Of a stretch of 64,000 bases of DNA, positions 27,990 through 38,055 are shown one piece after another. Under the pieces are notes generated by a model, which was not told the origin of the DNA, made no database searches, and worked only from the letters and a program-made list of their open reading frames with translations. The stretch's first letter is position 1. Every line of letters begins with the position of its first letter. The stretch comes from Mesorhizobium sp. M8A.F.Ca.ET.218.01.1.1 (GTDB lineage: Bacteria; Pseudomonadota; Alphaproteobacteria; Rhizobiales; Rhizobiaceae), in assembly GCF_004791165.1 (NCBI RefSeq), contig NZ_SRUZ01000003.1, positions 434,001 to 498,000 on the forward strand, given 5' to 3'. Made by a program: the position numbers and the translations under genes.

Positions 27990-29879
27990 TCACCGCCGCC
28001 CGAACAGCCGCTCGATGTCCGCCAGCTTGAGTTCGATATAGGTCGGCCGGCCGTGGTTGCAGGTGCCCGAGCCGGGCGTCGCCTCCATCTGGCGCAGCAG
28101 CGCGTTCATCTCCTCGGCCTTGAGCAGCCGGCCGGAGCGCACCGAGCCGTGGCAGGCCATGGTGGCCGCGATCGTGTCCAGCCGTTCCTTGAGTGTCTCG
28201 ACCGTATCGTTGTCGGCGATTTCGTCGGCGAGGTCGCGCACCAGTTGACCGACATTGGTTTCGCCCAGCATCGACGGCGTCTCGCGAACGGCAACCGCGC
28301 CCGGGCCGAAACGCTCGATGCCGAGGCCGAAGCGGGCGAGTGTTTCGGAATGCATGGCGAGGCGCTCGGCGTCCTCTTCCGGCAGGTCGATGATCTCGGG
28401 CAGAAGCAGCATCTGCGAGGGCACCGGCCGCGAGTGGAGGGCGTTCTTCAGCGCCTCGTAAACCAGCCGTTCATGCGCCGCGTGCTGGTCGACGATGACG
28501 AGTGAATCCCTGGTCTGGGCGACGATGTAGTTCTCGTGCACCTGGGCGCGTGCCGCACCCAGCACCGCGCCGAGCAGCGTCTCGGTTGCCTCATTCTGCC
28601 CCGCACGCGCATCGGCGCTGGCGAGCGGGCCGGCATCGAATGCCGCCTGGTCGCTCTCGCCGAAGCCGCCGGTTCTTGCGTTGCCGCGTTCAAAGCCTGC
28701 GCCTGCGAATTGCATGTCGAGCGGCCGCTGCGGCGAGCGCGAAGGGTCGAAGCCCGTGGGGCCGGACGCATGGAAAGCCGCTTCGTAGCTGCGATGGCCA
28801 TTTGTCGGGCCACCGTGATCATAAGATGCGGCGCCCGGACGGAACGCAGCCATCATGCCGGCTGCACCCGTGGTGGCGGAGCGGATGCCGGCCTCGGCCA
28901 ACGCCTGCCGGATTGCGCCGACGATCAGCCCGCGCACGAGACCCGGATCACGGAAGCGGACATCGGCCTTGGCCGGATGGACATTGACGTCGACGATGGC
29001 CGGGTCGAGCGAAAGAAACAGCACGGTCACGGCGTGGCGGTCGCGCGGCAGGACATCGGCGAATGCGCCGCGAATGGCGCCGGCGATCAGCTTGTCGCGC
29101 ACCGGCCTGCCATTGACATAGGCATATTGCTGCAGCGCGTTGGCGCGGGTGAAGGACGGGATCGACACATGGCCGGTCAGATGCACGCCTTCGCGCATCG
29201 CGTCGATGGCAATGGAATTGTCGGGAAAGTCGGCGCCCATCACCTGCGCGACACGACGCAGGCTGCCGTCCGCGCTGTCCTCGGCCGCCGGCAGGTCCAG
29301 CGTCGTGCGGTCGGATCCGGCCAGCGTGAAACGCACCGTGGGGAAGGCGATGGCGATGCGCTTGACGATGTCGCTGATGGCCGAGCTCTCGGCGCGTTCG
29401 CCTTTCATGAATTTCAGCCGCGCCGGCGTGGCGAAGAACAGGTCGCGCACCTCGACCGTGGTGCCTCGATTGGCGGCCGCCGGCTTGACCGGCAGGACGC
29501 GGCCGCCGTCGATGCCGATCTCGGCGGCGCTGTCGCCCGAAGCGGTGCGCGAGCGGATCGACAGTCGCGACACCGAGCCGATCGACGGCAATGCTTCGCC
29601 GCGAAAGCCGAGCGAACGGATGTCATGGATATCCTCGGCGAGCTTGGAGGTGCAATGGCGCGCGATGGCCAGCGCCAGTTCCTGTTCGGGAATGCCGAAG
29701 CCGTCATCGGTGACTCGGATCAGGTTCAGCCCGCCGCCCGCTGTGACGACCTCTACCTTGCTTGCACCGGCATCGAGCGCGTTCTCGACCAGTTCCTTGA
29801 CCACGCTCGCCGGACGCTCGATGACTTCGCCGGCGGCGATCTGGTTGATCATCGTTTCGGAAAGCTGGCGGATGGGCAT
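27990..29879 (-). CDS. mutL: DNA mismatch repair protein MutL
   Basis: MutL couples mismatch recognition by MutS to strand incision. The 629-residue protein has the GHKL ATPase motifs [11 protein letters not shown] (about residues 28-38), DDGFGIP (about 58-64) and LGFRGEAL (about 93-100), a disordered linker, and a C-terminal domain with [12 protein letters not shown] (DQHAx2Ex4E endonuclease motif, about 465-476) plus ACHGS and CNHGRP. The endonuclease motif means it nicks DNA itself, as in organisms without MutH. The start MPIRQLSE at 29879 matches the family. Confidence 0.96.
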   Translation of the reverse strand: MPIRQLSETMINQIAAGEVIERPASVVKELVENALDAGASKVEVVTAGGGLNLIRVTDDGFGIPEQELALAIARHCTSKLAEDIHDIRSLGFRGEALPSIGSVSRLSIRSRTASGDSAAEIGIDGGRVLPVKPAAANRGTTVEVRDLFFATPARLKFMKGERAESSAISDIVKRIAIAFPTVRFTLAGSDRTTLDLPAAEDSADGSLRRVAQVMGADFPDNSIAIDAMREGVHLTGHVSIPSFTRANALQQYAYVNGRPVRDKLIAGAIRGAFADVLPRDRHAVTVLFLSLDPAIVDVNVHPAKADVRFRDPGLVRGLIVGAIRQALAEAGIRSATTGAAGMMAAFRPGAASYDHGGPTNGHRSYEAAFHASGPTGFDPSRSPQRPLDMQFAGAGFERGNARTGGFGESDQAAFDAGPLASADARAGQNEATETLLGAVLGAARAQVHENYIVAQTRDSLVIVDQHAAHERLVYEALKNALHSRPVPSQMLLLPEIIDLPEEDAERLAMHSETLARFGLGIERFGPGAVAVRETPSMLGETNVGQLVRDLADEIADNDTVETLKERLDTIAATMACHGSVRSGRLLKAEEMNALLRQMEATPGSGTCNHGRPTYIELKLADIERLFGRR

Positions 29880-29947
29880 GACGATAGTATAGGCGGATTC
29901 GTGTCGTGCGGGCGAGGGCGAACTGCGGCCGAAACGGTGAAACGACT

Positions 29948-30850
29948 TCACGCCTGCGCCAGCAGCCAATCCCTTACCTTGCGCGCATTGTCGCTGAGCT
30001 CGCGGTTCTTCGGCCAGATGACGTAGAATGCCGTGCCTGTCTTCATAACGTGGTCGGTGACCGGCACAAGCAGCCCCGTCGACAGCAGCCGCTCGACAAG
30101 GTGGCGCCAGCCGAGCGCGATGCCTTGCCCTTCCATGACGGCCTGGATCACAATCGCATAATCATTGATGCGCAAGCCACGCTCGGCATTGCGGAGACTG
30201 GCTCCGGCCGACTGGAACCATTCGTCCCAGTTCGGGGCCTCGCGATATGGCTCCTCCAGATGAATGAGGCGGTGTGTCGCTAGTTGTTCCACGGTCTCGG
30301 GCCTGCCGAATTTCGCCAGATAGCTGGGGCCGGCGACCGGAAAGATCTCTTCGTCCGAGAGCGACAGCGAATGATAATCCGGCCAGTCGCGCGGCACGCC
30401 GCCGCGCACCCCGAGCGGAATCCCCTCGGCGATGATGTCGAGGTCGCGATCGGCGGTCTGGATGCGCAGATCGACGCCCGGCAGTTCGTCGCGGAACTGC
30501 TGCAGGCGCGGCATCATCCAGAACGAGCCGAAGGCGGTCGAGGCAGCTAAAGTCACATGGCCGCCGGTCGCCTGCAGGCGAAGGTCCTCCGCGGATTTGC
30601 GGATATGCGACAGGCCGAGCGACACATCGGCATGGAAGCGCTCGCCGGCCTCCGTCAGGAGCACCTGGCGATGGCGGCGCTGGAAGAGCTGGGCGCCGAG
30701 CTGTTCTTCCAGCCCGCGCACCGCATAGGAAACGGCGGCCTGGGTCATGCCGAGCTCGCGCCCGGCGGCAGTGAAACTCGACAACCGGCCTGCCGCCTCG
30801 AAGACGATCAGTCTGCCGGCGGAGGGCAATAGATGGCGCAGGCTTCGCAT
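29948..30850 (-). CDS. LysR family transcriptional regulator, likely local regulator of the methyltransferase cluster
   Basis: This 300-residue protein shows a LysR winged helix ([20 protein letters not shown], then [20 protein letters not shown] at about 34-53) and a C-terminal effector domain with [17 protein letters not shown], the GcvA-like pattern. I chose the ATG at 30850; a GTG at 30856 adds two residues. It is divergent from the MttB-family gene with 92 bases between, so it probably senses the substrate of that cluster. Confidence 0.88.
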   Translation of the reverse strand: MRSLRHLLPSAGRLIVFEAAGRLSSFTAAGRELGMTQAAVSYAVRGLEEQLGAQLFQRRHRQVLLTEAGERFHADVSLGLSHIRKSAEDLRLQATGGHVTLAASTAFGSFWMMPRLQQFRDELPGVDLRIQTADRDLDIIAEGIPLGVRGGVPRDWPDYHSLSLSDEEIFPVAGPSYLAKFGRPETVEQLATHRLIHLEEPYREAPNWDEWFQSAGASLRNAERGLRINDYAIVIQAVMEGQGIALGWRHLVERLLSTGLLVPVTDHVMKTGTAFYVIWPKNRELSDNARKVRDWLLAQA

Positions 30851-30942
30851 AAGCACAGCTTATACAAGAGATCAGGATTTTCCAGCGTCACATCTATATT
30901 TCCCCTCGCTAAGTTGATCAGGATCGAAGGGATGGAGGCTCC
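30851..30942. promoter_or_regulatory. Divergent regulatory region, LysR / MttB-family genes
   Basis: The 92-base gap must hold both promoters. It contains CTTATACAAG near 30859-30868, an imperfect dyad of the T-N-A kind bound by LysR proteins, and the ribosome-binding site GGGATGGAGG shortly before the ATG at 30943. The operator role is inference from position. Confidence 0.4.
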
Positions 30943-32493
30943 ATGAACGCACCGGCCGCTGAATTGACCGAACAGACCCACCGCCGTGGCGGCGGCCGTC
31001 TCGGGCGCAAGGCGCTCCGCAGCGCACCAATTGCCTCCTTTCCGACCCTGGTACGGCAGATTCCCGTCTATCAGATGGTTCCGGACGAGGCGGTGGAACT
31101 GATCCATGAGGAGTCGCTTTCGATCCTGGAAGAGGTCGGCTGCGAATTCCGCGACGACGAGGCCATTGCCTTATGGAAGGCGGCCGGCGCCGACGTCCGG
31201 GAAACGCGGGTCCGCATCGATCGCGCGCTGCTGATGGAACTCGTCGCCAAGGTTCCCTCCGAGTTCACGCTGAACGCGCGCAATCCCGAGCGCACCGTGC
31301 GCGTCGGAGGCAAGAATTCGATCTTCGTGCCGATGTATGGCGCGCCTTATGTGCGCGACCTCGACAACAACAGGCGCTACGGCACGCTCGCCGACCTCAA
31401 TAATTTCCACAAGCTCGCCTACATGGCCCCGGCGCTGCACTCGTCGAGCTCGATCATCTGCGAGCCGATGGAAATTGCCGTGCCCAAGCGGCACCTGCAC
31501 ATCATCCATTCGGCGCTGAAATATTCCGACAAGCCGTTCATGGGCATCGTGACCTCCAAGGAGCGGGCGGAAGATACCATGGCGATGGCCGGCATCGTGT
31601 TCGGCGAGGAGTTCGTCCGCGACAATCCGGTGCTGGTGGCCATCACCAACTGTAATTCGCCGCTGGTCTGGGACGCCACCATGCTGGACGCCATGAGGGT
31701 GTATGCGCGCCACAACCAGCCGCTGATCCTGGCGCCCTTCGCGCTCTGTGGCGCCTCGACCTCGGCGTCCGCCGTCGGCGCGGTCGCGCAGGTCAATGCC
31801 GAGGCGCTTGCCGGCGTCGCCTTCACCCAGCTCATCCGTCCGGGCTCGCCCCAGATCTACGGCCAGTTCATGGTCACGGTCGACATGAAGACCGGCGCTC
31901 CCATGGGCGGCACGCCGGAGGCCGCCCAGATGATGTATCTGATGGGTGCGCTGGCGCGGAAATACAAACTGCCGTGGCGCACGTCCGGCTTCCATGTCGG
32001 CTCGAAGCTCAACGACGCCCAGGCGGGTTACGAAGCGAACATGCTGATGCATGCCGCCATTCTCTCCGGCGCCAATTATATCTGGCACTCGGCAGGATGG
32101 CTGGAAGCGGGTCTCACCTGCGGCTATTCAAAATTCGCCACCGACTGCGAACAGCTTGTCGGCTGGTACAAATATGCGGGCGGGCTGCCGTTCGACGATT
32201 TCAAGGAGGCCATGGCGGCAATCCGTGAGGTGGGGCCGCAGGGCCATTTCCTCGGCACCCAGCACACGCTCGACCATTTCGAGTCCGCGTTCTTCATGCC
32301 CAGTATCATGGACTTCAATTCGTTCGAACAGTGGAAGGCCGAGGGAGCAAAGGACCATGACACGCGCGGCCGCGAGAAAGCGCGCAACATGCTCGCCGAT
32401 TATGAGGAGCCGAAACTCGATGAGGGCATCGCCGATGGTCTCAAGGATCTGATCGCGCGGCGCGAGGAAAAATTGCCCGACAGCGTTAGTTGA
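30943..32493 (+). CDS. Trimethylamine methyltransferase (MttB) family protein, non-pyrrolysine
   Basis: This 516-residue protein belongs to the MttB superfamily, which transfers a methyl group from a quaternary or tertiary amine to a corrinoid protein. Family marks include VPDEAVELIHEESLSILEEVG near the N-terminus (about residues 46-66), NCNSPLVWD (about 235-243) and the TIM-barrel end HFLGTQHTLDHF. The frame is read without an internal UAG, so it is a non-pyrrolysine member like MtgB (glycine betaine) or MtpB (proline betaine). No corrinoid-protein gene is adjacent. It heads a co-directional cluster with a binding protein, a flavin enzyme and a betaine-epimerase-like gene. Confidence 0.88.
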   Translation: MNAPAAELTEQTHRRGGGRLGRKALRSAPIASFPTLVRQIPVYQMVPDEAVELIHEESLSILEEVGCEFRDDEAIALWKAAGADVRETRVRIDRALLMELVAKVPSEFTLNARNPERTVRVGGKNSIFVPMYGAPYVRDLDNNRRYGTLADLNNFHKLAYMAPALHSSSSIICEPMEIAVPKRHLHIIHSALKYSDKPFMGIVTSKERAEDTMAMAGIVFGEEFVRDNPVLVAITNCNSPLVWDATMLDAMRVYARHNQPLILAPFALCGASTSASAVGAVAQVNAEALAGVAFTQLIRPGSPQIYGQFMVTVDMKTGAPMGGTPEAAQMMYLMGALARKYKLPWRTSGFHVGSKLNDAQAGYEANMLMHAAILSGANYIWHSAGWLEAGLTCGYSKFATDCEQLVGWYKYAGGLPFDDFKEAMAAIREVGPQGHFLGTQHTLDHFESAFFMPSIMDFNSFEQWKAEGAKDHDTRGREKARNMLADYEEPKLDEGIADGLKDLIARREEKLPDSVS

Positions 32494-32538
32494 GGGAACG
32501 GGCAAAGACCCGACGGGAACAACAAGGGAGGAATGGAC

Positions 32539-34188
32539 ATGACGATTTTCAAAAGCAACGGCGATCGTGTGCCGCAGGCTATCGAAGCGATGGCCGCGGA
32601 GGCGCAAGCAGGCCGTGTCGACAGGCGCGAATTCCTGGCGCTGGCCAGCGCGCTTGGGGCATCAACGGCATTTGCCTATGGCATGATCGGCCTTGCCGCG
32701 CCGACACAGGTTTTGGCCGAGGAGCCGAAAAAGGGCGGGACGCTGCACGTCTCGATGTCGGTCAAGGCGCAGAAGGATCCGCGCACTTACGACTGGGTGG
32801 AACTGGCCAACATCTCGCGGACCTGGCTGGAGCCGCTGGTGCGCTATACCAAGCAGTTTACCTTCGAGCCCGTGTTGCTCGAAAGCTGGGACATTAACGA
32901 CGACGCCACCGAGTACACGCTGCATGTGCGCAAGGGCGTCACCTGGAACAATGGCGATGCCTTCAACGCCGATGACGTGGTGCACAATGTGACGCGTTGG
33001 TGCGAGAAGGGCGTCGCCGGCAACTCGATGGCGGCGCGCGTCGGTGCGCTGATCGATGCCAAGACCGGCAAGGCCAGGGATGGCGCCATCACCAAGGTCG
33101 ATGACAACACGGTCAAGCTGAAGCTCAGCGAGCCCGACATTTCGCTGATACCCAATTTCACCGATTATCCGGCACTCGTCGTGCACCGCAATTTCGACGC
33201 CGATGGCGCCGATCCGATCAAGAAGCCGATCGGCACGGGAGCGTTTGAGCTGGTGTCTTACGACGTCGGCCAGAAGGCGGTGGTCAAGCGCCGCGAGAAC
33301 GGCAAATGGTGGGGAGGCGAGGCGCCGCTCGACGGGATCGAATTCATCGATTACGGCACCGACTTCAACGCTACGGTCAATGCATTCGATTCCGGTGAAA
33401 TCGACCTCAACTTCGAGTCGCCCGCCGACTTCATCGACATTCTCGACAAGATGGGGCTGCAGAAATCGGAGGTCGCGACCGCCACCACGCTGGTTGCCCG
33501 CACCAACATCACGCACAAGCCTTATGACGACCAGCGCGTTCGCAATGCCCTGCAGATGGCAGTCGACAACAATGCGGTGCTGCAGCTCGGCTATAATGGG
33601 CGCGGCACGGTCGGCGAGAACCACCATGTCAGCCCGATCCATCCTGAATATTATCCGCTCCCCAAGAAGGAGCGCGATGCCGCCGGCGCCAAGAAGCTGA
33701 TGGCGGACGCTGGTCAGGCCGACTTCGAGCATGAACTGATTACCATCGAGGACGACTGGCAGAAGAACACCGGCGATGCGATCGCCGGCCAGTTGCGTGA
33801 CGCCGGCATCAAGGTCAAGCGCACCGTGCTGCCGGGCTCCACCTTCTGGAACGATTGGACGAAATATCCCTATTCGATGACCATCTGGTACATGCGCCCG
33901 CTGGGCGTCCAGGTGCTGGCGCTGGGCTACCGCACCGGCGAGGCGTGGAACGAATCGGCTTATTCCAATCCCGATTTCGACGCCAAGCTCAAGCAGGCGC
34001 TCTCGCTGATCGATGTCGCCAAGCGCAAGGAGGTGATGAAGGATGTCGAGCAGATCCTGCAGGACTCCGGCGTCATCATCCAGCCGTTCTGGCAGAAGCT
34101 CTACAGCCATACGAACAAGAAGGTGAAGAACTACGGTGTCCACCAGACCTTCGAAATGGATCTCCAGAACGTCTGGCTGGACGCCTAG
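32539..34188 (+). CDS. ABC transporter solute-binding protein, family 5 (peptide/opine type), Tat-exported
   Basis: This 549-residue protein has a twin-arginine signal ([15 protein letters not shown], about residues 32-46) ending near LAEE, then a DppA/OppA-type binding fold beginning [11 protein letters not shown] with [22 protein letters not shown] typical of the family. It should bind a substrate in the periplasm. No permease or ATPase genes accompany it. The ATG at 32539 has GGGAGG seven bases upstream; the ATG at 32533 is too close. A strong hairpin follows the gene. Confidence 0.9.
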   Translation: MTIFKSNGDRVPQAIEAMAAEAQAGRVDRREFLALASALGASTAFAYGMIGLAAPTQVLAEEPKKGGTLHVSMSVKAQKDPRTYDWVELANISRTWLEPLVRYTKQFTFEPVLLESWDINDDATEYTLHVRKGVTWNNGDAFNADDVVHNVTRWCEKGVAGNSMAARVGALIDAKTGKARDGAITKVDDNTVKLKLSEPDISLIPNFTDYPALVVHRNFDADGADPIKKPIGTGAFELVSYDVGQKAVVKRRENGKWWGGEAPLDGIEFIDYGTDFNATVNAFDSGEIDLNFESPADFIDILDKMGLQKSEVATATTLVARTNITHKPYDDQRVRNALQMAVDNNAVLQLGYNGRGTVGENHHVSPIHPEYYPLPKKERDAAGAKKLMADAGQADFEHELITIEDDWQKNTGDAIAGQLRDAGIKVKRTVLPGSTFWNDWTKYPYSMTIWYMRPLGVQVLALGYRTGEAWNESAYSNPDFDAKLKQALSLIDVAKRKEVMKDVEQILQDSGVIIQPFWQKLYSHTNKKVKNYGVHQTFEMDLQNVWLDA

Positions 34189-34204
34189 CTTCAAGGATCG
34201 TGGC

Positions 34205-34233
34205 AAAGCCGGCACCCCCGAGGTGTCGGCTTT
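34205..34233 (+). terminator. Strong hairpin after the binding-protein gene
   Basis: Arms AAAGCCGGCACC and GGTGTCGGCTTT pair over 12 bases with one G-T, loop CCCGA. The T-run is only three bases, so it may be an mRNA-stabilising or partial-termination hairpin that raises binding-protein expression over downstream genes, a common arrangement in transporter operons. Confidence 0.65.
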
Positions 34234-34305
34234 CCGGCAAAGAGCGACTTGGGTTGCGAGCGCTGGCGCCCGGGTGCCGCCGCCAAGGCTTTGAAGGAGC
34301 GGTGC

Positions 34306-36288
34306 ATGTCTGGGCGGGTCTTCAACCGGTTGTTCACGCCGGCTACTCTGCGCGGCAAGACGTTGCGCAACAGGATCGTGTTCGGAGCCCACACCGCCAA
34401 TATGGCGGTGGAGGGGCTGCCGACCGCGCGGCATGTCGGCTATTACGCGGAACGCGCCATCGGCGGCGCCGGCATGATCGTGGTCGAGCCGATGCCCGTG
34501 CATCGGGCCGCCGTGCTGACACGCGGCAACTTCAGCCCTTCCGATGACCGCGTCATCCCGCATTTTCGCAAGGTGACAGAGGCGATCCGCGGCAACGGCG
34601 CCGTCGCCATCCAGCAGCTCTATCATGTCGGTCAGCACGCGGACGCGGACAACTCGTTCCATGCCGGCTGGTCGCCTTCCGGCCTGCCGAGTTATCACGA
34701 CTCCGACGGCTCGCATCGGATGTCCGAAGCCGAGATTGAGGAAACGATCGACGGCTTTGTCCAGGCGGCGCGCCGCTGCCGCGAGGCCGGCTTCGACGGC
34801 GTCGAGGTCTGGGCGGCGTACCATTCGATGCTGGACCAGTTCTGGACGCCCTGGTCGAACCGCCGCGACGACCGGTGGGGCGGCAGCCTTGAAAACCGCA
34901 CGCGGGTGAGCCGTGAGGTGATGACCAGGATTCGCCGGGAATGCGGCGATGATTTCATCATCGGTCTTGCGGTCAATGACGAACCGGAAGTCGAAGTGGC
35001 GCTGAAGCGCGAAGCGCTGGCCGAGATAATCGACCTCCACGACCGCGATGCCTTGATGGACTATGTGACTTGTGGAACGGGTTCCTACTTCGATTTCTAC
35101 AAGATCATGCCGACCTTTGTTTATCCCGAAAAGCTCGGCGCGGATCTTGCGGCGGTGCTCAAATCCACCGTGCGCCACGCGCTGATCACCGCCGAAAGCC
35201 ATATCCGTACCCCCGAGAACGCCGAGAGCGTGCTGAGCGAAGGCCGCGCTGACCTCGTTTCCATCGTGCGCGGGCAGATCGCCGATCCGCATCTGGCTGC
35301 AAAGGCTGCCGCCGGACGGCCGCAGGACATTCGCGGCTGCCTGTCCTGCAACCAGATGTGCTGGGGCCGGCGCAGCCGCGATTACTGGATCAGCTGCGTC
35401 GTCAATCCCTCGGCGGGGCGGGAATGGGAGTGGGGCGGAGATCGCTTCGCTCCGGCCGCCCAGCCGAAGCGCGTGCTGGTCGTCGGCGGCGGCCCGGCCG
35501 GCCTCGAAGCGGCGCGCGCCGCGGCCGAGCGCGGTCATCGCGTCACACTGGCCGAGGCTTCCGACCGCCTTGGGGGGCAGTTCCGTCTTGCCGGACTGCA
35601 GCCGCGCCGTGCCCAGATTCTGGATCTGATTAGCTGGTACGAGCGTCAGCTCGGCCAGCTTCAGGTCGACATCCGTTACGGGCAGTATGTCGAAGCCGAT
35701 GATGTCGAGCACGAAGGCGCGGATCACGTCATCATCGCCACCGGCTCGATGCCGCCAGACGGCGCTTTCCAGCGGGCCTTGCCGCAGTGGGACAGCATTC
35801 CGGGCGGTGGCCCGGTGCTCTCGGCCGAGGCGGTGATGGCTCGTGAGGCGAGGCCGGGAAAAAATGTTCTGTTGCTGGACGATGGCGGCAATTGGAAAGG
35901 CTGCGGCACCGCCTGGAAACTCGCCGAGGACGGTCACGATGTGACGCTTGTGACCCCGGACGCCCTGGTCGGCAAAGAGCTTCAGCGAATGGCCGTCGAC
36001 GCGCCGCTGCGCCGAGCGCTCGCCAAACTGCGCGTGCGGTTCGTGACCGAGAGCGCCATCGTGCACTGGGATGGCAGGATGGCCAGGATTGCTTCGCTGC
36101 TCGACGGGACCGAGCAGGAGGTCGAGGCCGACGCTTTGGTCTTCGCCGCCACCAGCATGGCGCAGCACAGCCTGTCCATCGAGCTCGAACGGCGCGGAAT
36201 TGCGCATACCTCCATCGGCGATTGTACCGCCTCCAGACAGGCGGCATTTGCCATTCATGACGGGCGCAAGGTGGCGCTTGGTCTTTGA
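34306..36288 (+). CDS. NADH:flavin oxidoreductase / TMADH-like FMN-[4Fe-4S]-FAD enzyme
   Basis: This 660-residue protein has an Old-Yellow-Enzyme TIM barrel (residues about 1-330, FMN site), a cluster motif C-x2-C-x3-C-x11-C in CLSCNQMCWGRRSRD...SC (about 346-364), and C-terminal FAD/NAD domains with VLVVGGGPAGLEAARAAAER (about 390-409). This is the trimethylamine dehydrogenase / 2,4-dienoyl-CoA reductase layout. In this context a demethylase for a tertiary N-methyl amine is likely. The ATG at 34306 follows AAGGAG at six bases. It is third in the cluster. Confidence 0.88.
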   Translation: MSGRVFNRLFTPATLRGKTLRNRIVFGAHTANMAVEGLPTARHVGYYAERAIGGAGMIVVEPMPVHRAAVLTRGNFSPSDDRVIPHFRKVTEAIRGNGAVAIQQLYHVGQHADADNSFHAGWSPSGLPSYHDSDGSHRMSEAEIEETIDGFVQAARRCREAGFDGVEVWAAYHSMLDQFWTPWSNRRDDRWGGSLENRTRVSREVMTRIRRECGDDFIIGLAVNDEPEVEVALKREALAEIIDLHDRDALMDYVTCGTGSYFDFYKIMPTFVYPEKLGADLAAVLKSTVRHALITAESHIRTPENAESVLSEGRADLVSIVRGQIADPHLAAKAAAGRPQDIRGCLSCNQMCWGRRSRDYWISCVVNPSAGREWEWGGDRFAPAAQPKRVLVVGGGPAGLEAARAAAERGHRVTLAEASDRLGGQFRLAGLQPRRAQILDLISWYERQLGQLQVDIRYGQYVEADDVEHEGADHVIIATGSMPPDGAFQRALPQWDSIPGGGPVLSAEAVMAREARPGKNVLLLDDGGNWKGCGTAWKLAEDGHDVTLVTPDALVGKELQRMAVDAPLRRALAKLRVRFVTESAIVHWDGRMARIASLLDGTEQEVEADALVFAATSMAQHSLSIELERRGIAHTSIGDCTASRQAAFAIHDGRKVALGL

Positions 36289-36340
36289 TGATCGCGAAAG
36301 GCGCCGGACCAGGCAAGGCATGAACGGGGCTGATGTCTGA

Positions 36341-37450
36341 ATGCGTATCCAGTCAATCAAAGTCTATCAGGTGCTTCTGCCTGTCAAAGGCGGTGCCTAC
36401 CGGATGGCCAGTGATAGCGTGCGGAATTTGGACAGCACGCTGGTTGAAGTGACCACCGAGGATGGACTGTCAGGCTGGGGTGAGACGTGCCCGATCGGCC
36501 CTGTTTATCAGCCCCAACATGCGCTGGGCGCGAGAGCGGCAATTGCCGAAATAGCGCCTGGACTTGTCGGCGAGGATACAACGTCCATGCGCCGCCTCGC
36601 CAAAAGAATGGACGAGCGGCTGAACGGGCACAACTATGCCAAGGCGGCCTTGGATATAGCTTTCCTCGACCTCACCGGCCAGCGGCTGGGCGTCCCGGTC
36701 TCAGCCCTTCTCGGTGGTGCGCTCACCGATCGTGTGCCGTCTTACTACTCGACGATCGTCGGTGCTCCCGACGAGACCGCGCGTATTGCCGCCGATAAGG
36801 TCAACGCCGGATATGCACGGCTTCAGATCAAGATCGGCGGGCGGGATCTCGAACAGGACGTCGCCACCGTGCACAAAGTATGGGAGGCCGTTGGCTTCAA
36901 GGCCCGGATAGCCGTCGACGCCAATCGTGGCCTGACCGCTGCCGCGGCGCTGCACATCGATCGGCTTTGCCAGGCAATCCCATTCGTGTTCGAACAGCCT
37001 TGCAACACCATGGAGGAAGTGGCGGGTCTCAAGGGACGCGTTACACATCCGATCTATCTCGATGAGAATACCGAGGATTTGAATGCCGTGTTGCGGGCAG
37101 TTTCGTCAGGTATCGCGGATGGATTCGGATTGAAGGTCACCCGCCTCGGCGGCCTCACCAAGATGGCCACGGTCCGCGACCTGTGTGCGATACGATCTCT
37201 TCCGCACAGTTGCGACGACGCCTGGGGCGGAGACGTCATCGCCGCGGCCTGCGTGCACCTCGCCGCTACCGTCGAGCCGAGACGTTTTGAGGGAGCCTGG
37301 ATCGCGCAGGAATACATCGAAGGGCATACCGATCCCGTAAACCCGATCGTGATCGAGAACGGGCATATACGCGTCCCGCAGATCCCAGGGCTCGGCGTCA
37401 GGCCTGAGCGCTCCCAACTCAACGCGCCGATCGCTACTTTCGGAGACTAA
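36341..37450 (+). CDS. hpbD: Enolase superfamily enzyme, probable (hydroxy)proline-betaine 2-epimerase
   Basis: This 369-residue protein is of the muconate-lactonizing subgroup: acid/base Lys in LQIKIGG (Lys164) and the opposite Lys in GFGLKVTRLGG (Lys265), metal ligands in VDANRG, FEQPCN and YLDENTE. DDAWGGD supplies the Trp expected to contact the quaternary ammonium. From memory, the residues and whole-length pattern resemble HpbD, which epimerises 4-hydroxyproline betaine and proline betaine. The start at 36341 has a weak ribosome-binding site. It ends the co-directional cluster and supports betaine catabolism as the theme; other enolase-family reactions remain possible. Confidence 0.72.
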   Translation: MRIQSIKVYQVLLPVKGGAYRMASDSVRNLDSTLVEVTTEDGLSGWGETCPIGPVYQPQHALGARAAIAEIAPGLVGEDTTSMRRLAKRMDERLNGHNYAKAALDIAFLDLTGQRLGVPVSALLGGALTDRVPSYYSTIVGAPDETARIAADKVNAGYARLQIKIGGRDLEQDVATVHKVWEAVGFKARIAVDANRGLTAAAALHIDRLCQAIPFVFEQPCNTMEEVAGLKGRVTHPIYLDENTEDLNAVLRAVSSGIADGFGLKVTRLGGLTKMATVRDLCAIRSLPHSCDDAWGGDVIAAACVHLAATVEPRRFEGAWIAQEYIEGHTDPVNPIVIENGHIRVPQIPGLGVRPERSQLNAPIATFGD

Positions 37451-37574
37451 GGATCGTTGGATGTGATCTATGCAAGTAGACGAGCCACCCGAAGGCTTCA
37501 TGAGCCGCAAAAAAGCCGATATGCACGATGCGTGGTATTGATTGCTTTCCGCAGCCAAACATTCGGGGAAATCC

Positions 37575-38051
37575 ATGAAACTGCTGCTCGCCGCCGTCTT
37601 GTCGATTGCCGCACCAGCCGCCGCATTGGCCGGTCCGGCGTCCGACGCCGTGAAGTTCTTCTATGTCCCGCAGGTCAAGTTCGAGGCCGACGCGCAATAC
37701 CGCGATCGCTTCACCGAGCCGGTGACGAAACTGTTCGACCTCAACGACCAGGCGACCAAGAAGAATCCGGACCAGGTCGCCTGCATCGACTTCGACCCGG
37801 GCCTCGACGCGCAGGATTTCGACCAGAAGACCATCTCCAAGACCTTGAAATTGTCCGAGACGGTGGATGGCGACGCGGCACAAGTGGTGGCGAATTTCAG
37901 TCTCTTGCCGGAAGGAGACGATTCGCAGCGCGAAATGCACTGGTCGCTGAAGAAGGTCGACGGCAAGTGGAAGATATCGGACATTGCATCGAAGACCAGC
38001 GCCTGGACGCTGAGCCAGCTCGAATGCATGGCAGGCCAAGATCCGGAGTGA
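37575..38051 (+). CDS. Exported protein of unknown function (DUF3828-like), copy 1
   Basis: This 158-residue protein has a signal peptide (MKLLLAAVLSIAAPAAALAG, cleavage near residue 20) and a mature domain with VKFFYVPQ, then HWSLKKVDGKWKISDIAS, an NTF2-like/DUF3828-like C-terminal pattern. Two cysteines (VACIDFD and LECMAG) could pair in the periplasm. It is a relative of the next gene, four bases downstream of its stop, so the two arose by tandem duplication. Function unknown. Confidence 0.7.
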   Translation: MKLLLAAVLSIAAPAAALAGPASDAVKFFYVPQVKFEADAQYRDRFTEPVTKLFDLNDQATKKNPDQVACIDFDPGLDAQDFDQKTISKTLKLSETVDGDAAQVVANFSLLPEGDDSQREMHWSLKKVDGKWKISDIASKTSAWTLSQLECMAGQDPE

Positions 38052-38055
38052 TGCA

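Noticed and set aside
30943..32493. Pyrrolysine-containing trimethylamine methyltransferase
   Set aside because: The frame has no internal UAG and no pyl genes are seen, so it is a non-pyrrolysine family member.
32662..36360. A 1232-codon open frame on the minus strand
   Set aside because: It lies opposite three well-supported genes on the plus strand, has no domain and shows Arg/His/Asp/Gly-rich shadow composition caused by high GC codon bias.
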